Shown here piece after piece: positions 1 to 6,898 of a DNA stretch of 7,516 bases (position 1 is its first letter; each line of letters opens with the position of its first letter). Both the position numbers and the translations under genes were made by a program. This DNA is from an uncultured Bacteroidota bacterium (GTDB taxonomy: Bacteria > Bacteroidota > Bacteroidia > Chitinophagales > Chitinophagaceae). The notes below the pieces were generated by a model. The model had not been told where the DNA came from, searched no databases, and saw nothing but the letters and a program-made list of their open reading frames with translations. Location: contig CAIVKT010000145.1 in assembly GCA_903906615.1 (NCBI GenBank), forward strand, positions 1-7,516. Direction: 5' to 3'.

Positions 1-839
1 AAAACCACATCCTGGTGCTCATCAATCACCAATATACCATTCTGTATATTATTGATCAGTTTGGATAGCAACTGTGCTACAGACTGGTATTTTTCTTCCG
101 CAATTTTACGCTCATTAATATCGGTATGTGTACCAATGAAGCGGAGTATCTTACCATCGCCGGTTTTGGATATTGCTACGCCACGACTCAATATCCATTT
201 GTATGAACCATCCTTGCACAAGTATCTTATCTCTATAGCATAAACAGGTATCTTGCCTGCGAGGTAATCATTCCTTTTTTTATTAGCATTATCTATATCA
301 TCCGGGTGTATTTTTTTTGCCCAGTCGGAGCCTGAGGTTATTTCATCGGCCTTATACCCGAATATTTCGTGCCATTTCGAAGAGAAGAATATTTTATCCG
401 TCTCCATATTCATATCCCACATACCATCACCGGCGGCATCGAGCGCCAGCTTCCATTTATCTTCTGTTAGTATTACATTGTCAGCCACAACCCGCGAAAC
501 AACGAGAAACAAAAAATCCTTGTCCGGGTGAACAGGCAATATCCTCACCTCAAAAGCCGCCTGTGTATTGTATTTCGGCGTTGTGTACTGATAGGAATTT
601 TTAACACCCGTTTTAAAAACTTCATCTATCAGCTTATCACATTTTACAACAATATCCCCATTTCTTATTTCTGCGATTTTCAATCCTACGTAGTCTGCAC
701 CATTGTCTATGGGCGCGGTCTTGCTGTCCCATATCCTGGTCATGGTATGATCACGTGAAACCTCAACAACTCTATCCCCTAACTGTAAGAGTGTGTTGAC
801 AATAGTGTTGATCTCGATAGAGTGACTTTCGTTTATCAT
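1..839 (-). CDS. Multi-PAS signalling protein, probable sensor histidine kinase (N-terminal part, cut by window edge)
   Basis: The gene starts at the ATG at 837-839 and stays open for 279 full codons to base 3, so its C-terminal part is outside the window. What is seen: residues about 15-115 form a degenerate PAS-like segment (GDRVVEVSRD near the start). Residues about 128-248 form a clear PAS plus PAC unit of the PAS_3 type, with WKLALDAAGDGMWDMN, IFGYKADEI, a KIHPDD motif, KDGSYKWILSRG and the closing GTHTDINERK. A third PAS begins at about 250 (NNIQNGILVIDE). No signal peptide or membrane segment is visible, so the visible part should be cytoplasmic. In Bacteroidota this PAS-PAC-PAS layout usually precedes a HisKA/HATPase_c kinase core, but a GGDEF or other output domain is possible because the output domain is not in view. 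The ATG follows the epimerase stop by one base (TAA-A-ATG), which suggests co-transcription and perhaps translational coupling. No Shine-Dalgarno sequence is visible. Confidence 0.85.
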   Translation of the reverse strand, partial: MINESHSIEINTIVNTLLQLGDRVVEVSRDHTMTRIWDSKTAPIDNGADYVGLKIAEIRNGDIVVKCDKLIDEVFKTGVKNSYQYTTPKYNTQAAFEVRILPVHPDKDFLFLVVSRVVADNVILTEDKWKLALDAAGDGMWDMNMETDKIFFSSKWHEIFGYKADEITSGSDWAKKIHPDDIDNANKKRNDYLAGKIPVYAIEIRYLCKDGSYKWILSRGVAISKTGDGKILRFIGTHTDINERKIAEEKYQSVAQLLSKLINNIQNGILVIDEHQDVV

Positions 840-840
840 T

Positions 841-1941
841 TTATTTCAAACTAAAAATCTGCTGAATGTGTATAGCTATCCGCTCACCTGTTTTGCCGTC
901 CCACATTTGCGGTATCTCCCCTTTTTTCCACTCCCCTGCAAACAGTTTCCTAAACGCCGGGGCTATACTGCGCGGGTCGGTGCCAAGCAGCTCATTCGTG
1001 CCTACCGTACAAGTCTCCGGGCGTTCAGTACTGTCGCGAAGCGTCATACAGGGCACACCCATTACGGTTGCTTCCTCGGTAATGCCGCCCGAGTCTGTAA
1101 CAACTGCCTTTGCATTTTTCACAAGGTAATTAAATTCAAGGTAGCCCAACGGCTCAATAATATGCAGGTTGGCAGCTTGCACACCTGCCAGTTCCAGCAT
1201 TTTTGCTGTGCGTGGATGTACAGGAAATATAAGCGGCAACCCATTTGCCGCGTTCACGATCTCGGTGATCAGCTCATGCAGTTGCTCTTTGTTATCTACA
1301 TTGTTCGGCCGGTGCAGGGTCATCACTATGTACCCTTTTTCGGCAAGGCCGAATTGCGACCAGAATGCAGGCTGCCGCAGGCGGGGCATTTGCTTATACA
1401 GGGTATCTATCATGGTGTTGCCCACAAAGAATATCCTGTCATTAGTAACACCTATATTTTTTAGATTGTTGTTGGCTACATTAGAAGTAGTGAAAAAATA
1501 ATCGGTTATGGAATCAGTTACAATGCGGTTGATCTCCTCGGGCATGGTCCAATCGCCGGAGCGGATGCCGCCCTCAACGTGGGCTACTTTAATGTTGTTC
1601 ACTTTTTTGGCAGCTATGGAGCAGGCCATGGTGGAGGTTACATCTCCCACCACTATGCACAGGTCGCAGGGCTTTTCGAGCAACAATTTTTCGTAGCCTA
1701 TCATTATCTTGCCGGTTTGTTCGGCTTGTGTGCCTGATCCTGCTTCCAGGTTGTGGTGCGGCGCAGGTATGTTCAGCTGTTCGAAAAAATCGCCACTCAT
1801 TTTCTTATCATAATGCTGCCCGGTATGCACCAGCCGGTAGTGCATATCCACTCCCGCATCACGCCTGCCTTCTATGGCTGCAATGATGGGGGCGATCTTA
1901 ATAAAATTAGGCCGTGCGCCTGCTATGATATCTATGAGCAT
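841..1941 (-). CDS. wecB: Non-hydrolysing UDP-N-acetylglucosamine 2-epimerase (WecB family)
   Basis: At 366 residues this is the normal length for the family, a GT-B-fold enzyme that inverts C2 of UDP-GlcNAc or a related UDP-2-acetamido sugar through a 2-acetamidoglucal intermediate. Landmarks: GARPNFIKIAPI (8-19), HTGQHYD (39-45), VVGD (97-100), HVEGGIRS (121-128), PEEINR (134-139), LHRPNN (209-214), FPVHPRT (239-245), EPLGYLEF (263-270) and DSGGITEEA (283-291). Residues matching the E. coli WecB catalytic set (D95, E117, E131, H213) are present as D100, E123, E136 and H210, so it is probably active. The ATG is at 1939-1941, 32 bases after the oxidoreductase stop, with no clear Shine-Dalgarno. 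Next to a Gfo/Idh/MocA-containing oxidoreductase it probably supplies ManNAc or an epimerised diamino or uronic derivative for the polysaccharide. A WbpI-like role on UDP-2,3-diacetamido-glucuronate cannot be excluded; family membership is firm, substrate is not. Confidence 0.93.
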   Translation of the reverse strand: MLIDIIAGARPNFIKIAPIIAAIEGRRDAGVDMHYRLVHTGQHYDKKMSGDFFEQLNIPAPHHNLEAGSGTQAEQTGKIMIGYEKLLLEKPCDLCIVVGDVTSTMACSIAAKKVNNIKVAHVEGGIRSGDWTMPEEINRIVTDSITDYFFTTSNVANNNLKNIGVTNDRIFFVGNTMIDTLYKQMPRLRQPAFWSQFGLAEKGYIVMTLHRPNNVDNKEQLHELITEIVNAANGLPLIFPVHPRTAKMLELAGVQAANLHIIEPLGYLEFNYLVKNAKAVVTDSGGITEEATVMGVPCMTLRDSTERPETCTVGTNELLGTDPRSIAPAFRKLFAGEWKKGEIPQMWDGKTGERIAIHIQQIFSLK

Positions 1942-1973
1942 CTATGCTTCGTTATTCAATTAATTAAGTTCCG

Positions 1974-4085
1974 TTATTTAACATCCACCCATTGCCGGGT
2001 CAGCAGGCTTTGTATAGCCGCAAAGCCCGCAAGCGTGGTATTGATCAATTCATCAAATGGTATCAGCACACCGCCACCTGCCTTCACCCGCCCGGTGAGC
2101 AATTGAAACTGCGCTTTGTGTCCTTTGTCCACGTTCGTCTTCAGCTTAGAGAAATTCTTTGTGCCAAAGCCTTCGGTGAGCATAAAGTTATCAGTAACTA
2201 TTGTGCGCTCCTGCGCATACACTTCTATCCTTTCTTTGGAATAGGCTTTGGACCCATTGGCAAAATAATTGATCACACCTGTACTGCCATTCTCATATTG
2301 CAGCAGTATAGATGCGCTGTCTGTATTGGCCTGCGGGTTCACGCCCATGGCATTCATACATACGCTTTGCACCTTACTGCCTGTGAGAAAAGTAATGAGG
2401 TCTATATAATGGCAAGCTTCACCTATGATGCGGCCACCACCTGTTTGCAAGTCATGCACCCATGAATTGGCAGGTATATGGCCGGCATTCATGGTGGCGA
2501 TCACATTCATTGGCGCATCGCCCACCAGTTGCTTCACCTTCTGCATGTGCGGAGAGAAACGGCGATTGAACCCAACAGTAAGTGTTGTTTTGCCTGTATA
2601 AGCATCCAATACATCGTACAGTTCTGCCCTGTTTATAGCAAGTGGCTTTTCTACAAAAACATGCTTGCCTGCGCGCAGCGCTTCTGCCACCATGCGGGCA
2701 TGCTCATTGTGCCGTGTCGTTATTACCACCAGGTCTATTGCTGGATCGTTGATGATACTGTGGTAGTCGGTAGTGCTTTTGCCTATCTTATGTTTTTTAG
2801 CAAGCGCTGTGCCGGTAACACCGGATGCACTGGCTATGCTATATAGTGGCGCACTGATCTCTGTGAGTATGGGCAACATCGTCATACTAGTGAAGTTGCC
2901 TGCACCAATGATGCCTATGCCGCCCTTGCCCGCTGCAAATATGCCCTCGCTTACTTTAACCGTTGTGTCCGCGCTGCTTTGCTCGGGATATTCCAGTATG
3001 GTGGCAATAGAGTCTTTGTTACTGATGTTGTCGTAGATACGGCTGAATTCCGTAAGTGGTATACGCTCGGTGATGAGGGCTGCTACACCCAGCTTGCCGG
3101 TGGCTATGGTTTGTAATATGGCTTTGAAATTGCGCTGCTCCGTCCACCGCACAAAGGGGAGTGGGTAGTCTATGCCTGCTTTCTCGTAGCTATCATCGTA
3201 TCGGCCTGGGCCGTAGGAGCAGGACACACGAAAGGTAAGCTCCTTTTCATAAAAATCGGCACGGCTGATGTTGAGGCCAATAACACCTATGAGTATGATG
3301 CGGCCCTGCTTGCGGCTCATCTGTGCGGCCTGGGCTATTATATCGTCCGTTTTTGCCGATGCGGTGATGATGACACCATCTGCGCCCACATGATCGGTAA
3401 GCTCATTTATTGTTTTCACCACGTCTGCGCCCTCGGCGGGGTTGATGGTGATGATACCTTTCTTTTTTGCAATGGCCAGCTTATTCGGGTCAGGGTCTAT
3501 GCCGATCACCCGGCAACCGTTGGCTATCAGCAACTCTGCGGTGATGAGGCCAATGAGGCCGAGGCCGGTAACCACTATGGTTTCCCCAAGCTGCGGGTCG
3601 CATAGCCTCAATCCCTGCAAGCCTATGGCGCCTATTACAGTAAACGCAGCTTCTTCGTCCGTTACATTATCGGGGATGTGGGCGCACAGGTTTTTAGGTA
3701 CGCACACATATTCGGCATGGTGGCCGTTCGAGGCTACCCTGTCGCCCGTTTTAAACCCGCTTACACCTTCGCCTACGGCCACTACCCTGCCTACGTTGCA
3801 ATAGCCCAATGGCAGAGGCTGCCCCAACTTATTGAACACCGCCTCTACGGTAGGCCGCAACCCGTCGGTCTTTATTTTGCCCAGCACCTGCTTCACCCTA
3901 TCGGGCTGTTGCATAGCTTTTTGCAGCATATTGGCTTTGCCAAATTCCACCAGCATTCTTTCCGTGCCAATAGAAACGAGGCTACGGGTGGTTTTGATCA
4001 GCACACACCCTTTTTTCACCTGGGGGGCGGGCACGTCTTCCAACACAGTTGCTCCTGTCTTAAAAGATTGAATGATCTGTTTCAA
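1974..4085 (-). CDS. Bi-domain oxidoreductase: MDR (alcohol-dehydrogenase-like) fused to Gfo/Idh/MocA
   Basis: This is a fusion of about 703 residues. The N-terminal half (about 1-370) is a medium-chain dehydrogenase/reductase: TTRSLVSIGTERMLVEFGK near 32-50, PLGYCNVG near 92-98, a Rossmann loop GLGLIG at 174-179 and an acidic cofactor-binding region GIDPD at about 195-199. The usual zinc-ligand GHE motif reads GYC and no four-Cys structural zinc lobe is visible, so it may not bind zinc. The C-terminal half (about 388-703) is Gfo/Idh/MocA: GIIGAGNF near 391-398, the EKP catalytic-lysine motif at 479-481 and GEACHYID at 555-562. Proteins with this fusion occur in polysaccharide loci; the substrate is unknown, probably a nucleotide sugar or polysaccharide precursor. 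Start choice: the frame stays open to a TTG at 4143-4145, but family members, from memory, begin MKQ-IQ-KTG, which matches the TTG at 4083-4085. The upstream TTG also overlaps the proposed -7 box. I therefore prefer TTG 4085. Confidence 0.9.
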   Translation of the reverse strand: MKQIIQSFKTGATVLEDVPAPQVKKGCVLIKTTRSLVSIGTERMLVEFGKANMLQKAMQQPDRVKQVLGKIKTDGLRPTVEAVFNKLGQPLPLGYCNVGRVVAVGEGVSGFKTGDRVASNGHHAEYVCVPKNLCAHIPDNVTDEEAAFTVIGAIGLQGLRLCDPQLGETIVVTGLGLIGLITAELLIANGCRVIGIDPDPNKLAIAKKKGIITINPAEGADVVKTINELTDHVGADGVIITASAKTDDIIAQAAQMSRKQGRIILIGVIGLNISRADFYEKELTFRVSCSYGPGRYDDSYEKAGIDYPLPFVRWTEQRNFKAILQTIATGKLGVAALITERIPLTEFSRIYDNISNKDSIATILEYPEQSSADTTVKVSEGIFAAGKGGIGIIGAGNFTSMTMLPILTEISAPLYSIASASGVTGTALAKKHKIGKSTTDYHSIINDPAIDLVVITTRHNEHARMVAEALRAGKHVFVEKPLAINRAELYDVLDAYTGKTTLTVGFNRRFSPHMQKVKQLVGDAPMNVIATMNAGHIPANSWVHDLQTGGGRIIGEACHYIDLITFLTGSKVQSVCMNAMGVNPQANTDSASILLQYENGSTGVINYFANGSKAYSKERIEVYAQERTIVTDNFMLTEGFGTKNFSKLKTNVDKGHKAQFQLLTGRVKAGGGVLIPFDELINTTLAGFAAIQSLLTRQWVDVK

Positions 4086-4104
4086 ATAGTTAGTTTGTTT
4101 GAAA
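4080..4104 (-). promoter_or_regulatory. Short inverted repeat in the leader enclosing the inferred UUG start
   Basis: In the minus-strand transcript, UUUCAAA (4104-4098) can pair with UUUGAAA (4086-4080) around an 11-base loop. The inferred UUG start codon (4085-4083) lies in the 3' arm, so the hairpin could partly hide it. The stem has six A-U pairs and one G-C pair and would be weak. It may be no more than local AT-rich sequence, so a role in limiting translation is speculative. Confidence 0.2.
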
Positions 4105-4142
4105 TAACAAAGAATGGATATATACCCATACTTATTGTATCC

Positions 4143-4150
4143 CAAAGATA
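4143..4150 (-). promoter_or_regulatory. Probable Bacteroidota -7 promoter element (TATCTTTG)
   Basis: On the minus strand this octamer matches the Bacteroidota -7 consensus TAnnTTTG exactly. It lies about 57 bases upstream of the preferred TTG start of the bi-domain oxidoreductase, in the only long gap between genes, where an internal promoter is expected. Transcription would begin at roughly 4135-4140, giving a leader of about 50 bases. I see no convincing TTG/TTTG -33 element at the usual spacing of about 17-23 bases, so the promoter may be weak, depend on an activator, or be a chance match. Confidence 0.5.
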
Positions 4151-4160
4151 ATTATTATCT
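4146..4160. repeat. AT-rich palindrome overlapping the -7 box, possible operator
   Basis: On the plus strand the sequence reads AGATAAT-T-ATTATCT: two perfect 7-base inverted arms around a single central base. It shares five bases with the proposed -7 element, so a dimeric regulator bound here would directly affect RNA polymerase. The compact, nearly gapless form resembles a protein-binding site more than an RNA hairpin, because a one-base loop cannot form without opening the stem. AT-rich palindromes of this size also arise by chance in a window of this length. Confidence 0.3.
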
Positions 4161-4224
4161 GCGGATGTTCCATGTTACTTCAGGCCGTATGTTCTGTTGT
4201 GGCAAATAAAAAATCAAAGGCAAA

Positions 4225-5235
4225 TCAATGCAAAAGAAGCGCAAGCAGCTTGCTCACCTCGTCTTTTGTAACCACCTGCGGGAAAGGCAGTTCCGTGGTC
4301 AACGCTTTCAAAACCGAATCAGCAATAGATACTTTGTCATAAGGGTTAAAGGTGAGGCTGGGTTTTATGACATCATACACATAAGGCAGGCCTGATGCCA
4401 GAATCTTCATGCCGCTATCACAAGCCTCTATGAGCGGCAGCCCGAAGCTCTCCATTACAGAAGGGAATATGAGGTAAGGGCAATTAAAATAAAGCTCTTT
4501 AGGATCGAGATAGGTATGGTTGACGATGCGGGTGCCCTTTGCGTTCAAGACTGCAACCCTAGCAAGCAGTTCGGGGGCAGTATCATCTATGGTCACGTGC
4601 AGCAGCGGTGTATGGCCTTGCGCCAGCAGGTGTTCCCATGCGTCTAATAATTTGGGATAATTCTTTTGCGGGGACGGATTACTGATGAATACAAATTCAT
4701 CCTTTACCCGATCACTAAAAGGCGGATGAGCAACTTTGTATTTGCTGCTGTCATAAAAAGGTATCATCAGGCAGTGTGCTGCATCCTTTAAGCCTAAGCC
4801 CGTAAGTTCGGCCACCATATGCGGCGTTTGCACTATGTAGTAATCTGTATTCCTGTTGTAGAGCTTCGTAATGAGGTACTTCAGGTATAGCTTAGTAAAT
4901 TTCGGGTTGAATTTCTGCTTCGGGGCTTCCAGTAGTTTCTGGTTATGAAAGTAGGTATAGCAGGCCGCAGCAAGGTTTACCGGCGGCGGTGTGTTGGCAA
5001 AGCAAAACACTTTTGTATAGGCATTCCTGTTGGCTTTGTAAAAACGAATGCGCGCGCTCATCTTATTATTGATGACAATAAAATTCCTATCAAGCTCGGC
5101 AGGCTTATCAAAGCGGGGATCGAGCAAAAAGAAAAACCTGTCGCGCTGCGGATGGGCCAATATTTTTTCAATAAGGTATTGCAGCAGCACCGCGCCACCG
5201 CCTTTATTGATATATAGTGCATCTATGAGTATCAT
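4225..5235 (-). CDS. GT4-family glycosyltransferase
   Basis: This 336-residue GT-B-fold enzyme probably transfers a sugar from a nucleotide donor to a lipid-linked polysaccharide intermediate at the cytoplasmic side of the inner membrane. The N-terminal part has the glycine-rich loop KGGGAVLLQ (11-19). The C-terminal half has FVFISNPSPQKNYPKLLDAW (181-200), the nucleotide-binding domain opening seen in GT4 enzymes, followed by FPSVMESFGLPLIEA (257-271), which contains the E-x7-E motif (E262 and E270), and then the SG(M)KILASGLPY stretch (274-284). No signal peptide or membrane segment is visible. The ATG at 5233-5235 overlaps the formyltransferase stop by four bases (ATGA), indicating co-transcription and likely translational coupling. 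The donor and acceptor sugars cannot be predicted, but the coupling suggests it may act on, or directly after, the formylated sugar. Confidence 0.9.
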   Translation of the reverse strand: MILIDALYINKGGGAVLLQYLIEKILAHPQRDRFFFLLDPRFDKPAELDRNFIVINNKMSARIRFYKANRNAYTKVFCFANTPPPVNLAAACYTYFHNQKLLEAPKQKFNPKFTKLYLKYLITKLYNRNTDYYIVQTPHMVAELTGLGLKDAAHCLMIPFYDSSKYKVAHPPFSDRVKDEFVFISNPSPQKNYPKLLDAWEHLLAQGHTPLLHVTIDDTAPELLARVAVLNAKGTRIVNHTYLDPKELYFNCPYLIFPSVMESFGLPLIEACDSGMKILASGLPYVYDVIKPSLTFNPYDKVSIADSVLKALTTELPFPQVVTKDEVSKLLALLLH

Positions 5236-6023
5236 TTGTTGTTGCCCGCTGCTTTCTTTAATTTTTTAAACTGCCTGCTGATCTTTAAAAATTGCCGCAA
5301 CGAGGGTGTGGTATATTTTTCGCCGTTGCCTTGTGGCCTGGCGTTAAAAAAGTATTGATCAAAGTTATCAAAAACACGTACCAGCCCATTCGCCGAAGCA
5401 TCAAAAAGGCGGGCATAGTTATACGCAACTGTGTCTGCCAGCGTATCCCTGAATATTATGGGTAGCTTTTCCTGTAATACTATTTCGCCTGTATCAATGT
5501 GTTTATCTATCTTATGGATGGTATACCCGGTTTCAGAAGAACCGTTGTATAGCTCCCAGATGATGCTTTGGGCGTTTTGGTACCGGGGCAAAATTTCGTG
5601 GTGTATATTCAGCATACCATACCGGGGAATGCCGAATACTTTGGGCGAGATATAGCCATTGCCGAGGCTTAAGCCGATATCAGCGCCGCTTTGCTTAAAT
5701 ATGTTTTGCGTTTCCGCGCTGTTGGTATAAGGCACAGTTTCAAAGGGAATATTGTGCTGTCTGCAAAACTCCTTTGCATTACCTACGTCGCAATACTTAT
5801 TAACGTCTTCCTTATACCATTTGCGCATTTTCACACCATTGACTGCACCGAAGAAGCCGATCTTTGCTATTTTTTTTATTTTCTTCAACAATCCCCCACT
5901 ACCGGGCTTTGCACCTTCGCTCACCACCACCTTCACTATCTCCACATACCGGCTATTGAAGAGGTGGGGCAAGTGATGCCCGGCAGTGCCGTGTACGGAT
6001 GTAGTAAGTATGATCACTTTCAT
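5232..6023 (-). CDS. Formyltransferase-family protein (probable sugar N-formyltransferase)
   Basis: The 263-residue protein has the formyl_trans_N fold of methionyl-tRNA formyltransferase, but lacks the usual tRNA-binding C-terminal domain (typical Fmt is over 300 residues). The N-terminus MKVIILTTSVHG is the first strand of the fold. The core is GMLNIHHEILPRYQNAQS (136-153) followed by TGYTIHKIDKHIDTGEI (165-181). The catalytic Asn-His-Asp triad is intact as N139, H141 and D177, with the same spacing as N108, H110 and D146 of E. coli Fmt. It should therefore use N10-formyltetrahydrofolate to formylate an amine. In a glycan locus the likely acceptor is a nucleotide-linked amino sugar, as in VioF-type or ArnA N-terminal enzymes. 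The C-terminal tail is lysine-rich (KKLKKAAGNNK). The ATG at 6021-6023 overlaps the CE4 stop by four bases, and the gene's own TGA overlaps the next glycosyltransferase start. The sugar acceptor is not determined; a purine or tRNA role is unlikely from context. Confidence 0.88.
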   Translation of the reverse strand: MKVIILTTSVHGTAGHHLPHLFNSRYVEIVKVVVSEGAKPGSGGLLKKIKKIAKIGFFGAVNGVKMRKWYKEDVNKYCDVGNAKEFCRQHNIPFETVPYTNSAETQNIFKQSGADIGLSLGNGYISPKVFGIPRYGMLNIHHEILPRYQNAQSIIWELYNGSSETGYTIHKIDKHIDTGEIVLQEKLPIIFRDTLADTVAYNYARLFDASANGLVRVFDNFDQYFFNARPQGNGEKYTTPSLRQFLKISRQFKKLKKAAGNNK

Positions 6024-6898
6024 TTTATATCAGCAGGATAAAGGTTGTTATTTATACTTGCTTTCTTTGCGTTATTGACTAGAAAGTACATGATGTGCCG
6101 TATATCCCATCCCAAAACCGTATGGTCTCTGCGGATACATAACTCTGTGTTGGAAAGTGAGGCTTCGGGATTGATATGACAACCTCTTTCTGCGGTGGCA
6201 CATGAGGTAAAGCCAGCTTCAAAAACGGCCTTCCGCCCTATGCTGCTGAAATGCGCAAAACGCCCGTAAGGAAATGCGAAATGTTTGGCCACACCGCATT
6301 TTTCATTCAGCACATCAATTGTTTGTCCCAAATCATCATTGATCTCCTGCACTCCTGCTTCGGCAATATTCATGTGCATCATGGTGTGGCTGCCTATTTC
6401 ATGCCCCCATTTCTGAAGCTGCGCCACATCCTTCCAGTTCAAAAAACCAACAGGAGGGAAACGCAATGTTTCGGTGCAATATTTTTCTATCCTGTTGAAA
6501 TCTGTTTCGCCTATAATGCCGGGGTTAATGAAGAAACAAGCTTTAGCATCATACCTGTTCAGCAACTCTGCTGCTTTAAGATTATTCTTAAACCCATCAT
6601 CAGAGCTGAACACTATATATGGCTTATCAATAGTACCCGATAAAATCTTATCAACTGCCTGGCTGTAGCTGATGAAGGTGTGCCCTTTACTCAGTTGCTG
6701 CAGCAATGCCTCCAGCTTTTGCTCTTCGTCAGTAAAGAGGTGGTGGATATAGAGAAACTGTATTCTCGGTTTGCTCAAATAACGCTCATCAGCGATCAAC
6801 GACAGCCAGTTGAGCGCCTGCTCCCTGGCACGGCCTTTCCATGTGCCTTTCTTCAGCCGTAGTACATCACTGTATTGCGTTATCAATCTGCTATCCAT
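6020..6898 (-). CDS. Polysaccharide deacetylase (NodB/CE4) family protein
   Basis: The 292-residue protein carries the NodB homology domain at about 90-235. CE4 enzymes are metal-dependent hydrolases that remove N- or O-acyl groups from sugars. Motif 1, normally TFDDG, reads FSSDDG (97-102) and keeps both Asp residues (D100, probable base; D101, metal ligand). Motif 2 is SHTMMH (170-175), with metal ligands H171 and H175. Motif 3 is FAFPYG (207-212). Later motifs are less clear, though RRDHT (256-260) may supply a histidine. An N-terminal extension of about 90 residues precedes the domain. There is no signal peptide or obvious membrane anchor, which is unusual for enzymes acting on peptidoglycan or exported glycan and suggests a cytoplasmic substrate. 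The ATG at 6896-6898 follows the upstream glycosyltransferase stop by 45 bases; the stop overlaps the formyltransferase start (ATGA). Deformylation (ArnD-like) or deacetylation of an amino sugar are both plausible. Confidence 0.88.
   Translation of the reverse strand: MDSRLITQYSDVLRLKKGTWKGRAREQALNWLSLIADERYLSKPRIQFLYIHHLFTDEEQKLEALLQQLSKGHTFISYSQAVDKILSGTIDKPYIVFSSDDGFKNNLKAAELLNRYDAKACFFINPGIIGETDFNRIEKYCTETLRFPPVGFLNWKDVAQLQKWGHEIGSHTMMHMNIAEAGVQEINDDLGQTIDVLNEKCGVAKHFAFPYGRFAHFSSIGRKAVFEAGFTSCATAERGCHINPEASLSNTELCIRRDHTVLGWDIRHIMYFLVNNAKKASINNNLYPADIK

Larger units (their letters stand above)
4086..4224. other. 139-base intergenic gap between GT4 gene and bi-domain oxidoreductase
   Basis: This is the only gap over 50 bases in the window. 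It is AT-rich and holds the proposed -7 element, the overlapping palindrome and part of the leader hairpin. Next to the glycosyltransferase stop there are two direct copies of GGCAAAT (plus strand, 4201-4207 and 4219-4225), 18 bases apart, with an A-run between them. I see no GC-rich stem followed by a T-run, so no intrinsic terminator can be called for the upstream gene. Read-through from the upstream operon is therefore possible alongside initiation here. Confidence 0.6.

Noticed and set aside
317..758. Plus-strand frames of 76 and 95 codons near the left edge
   Set aside because: They are antisense to the continuous PAS-domain frame, which has clear PAS/PAC motifs.
868..1464. 198-codon plus-strand open frame opposite the epimerase
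   Set aside because: It lies wholly antisense to a gene with intact family motifs, its protein shows no recognisable domain, and its composition looks like a translated complement.
3442..4151. Long plus-strand frames opposite the oxidoreductase
   Set aside because: They are antisense to the strongly supported MDR half and show no recognisable domain or motif; they are by-products of codon bias on the other strand.
4201..4225. Two direct copies of GGCAAAT 18 bases apart
   Set aside because: Seven-base repeats in AT-rich sequence are common, and the second copy runs into the glycosyltransferase stop codon; there is no third copy to suggest a binding array.
5221..5240. Possible frameshift or artefact where two genes overlap
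   Set aside because: The overlap is a clean ATGA, both proteins are full length for their families, and the same arrangement occurs at 6020-6023.
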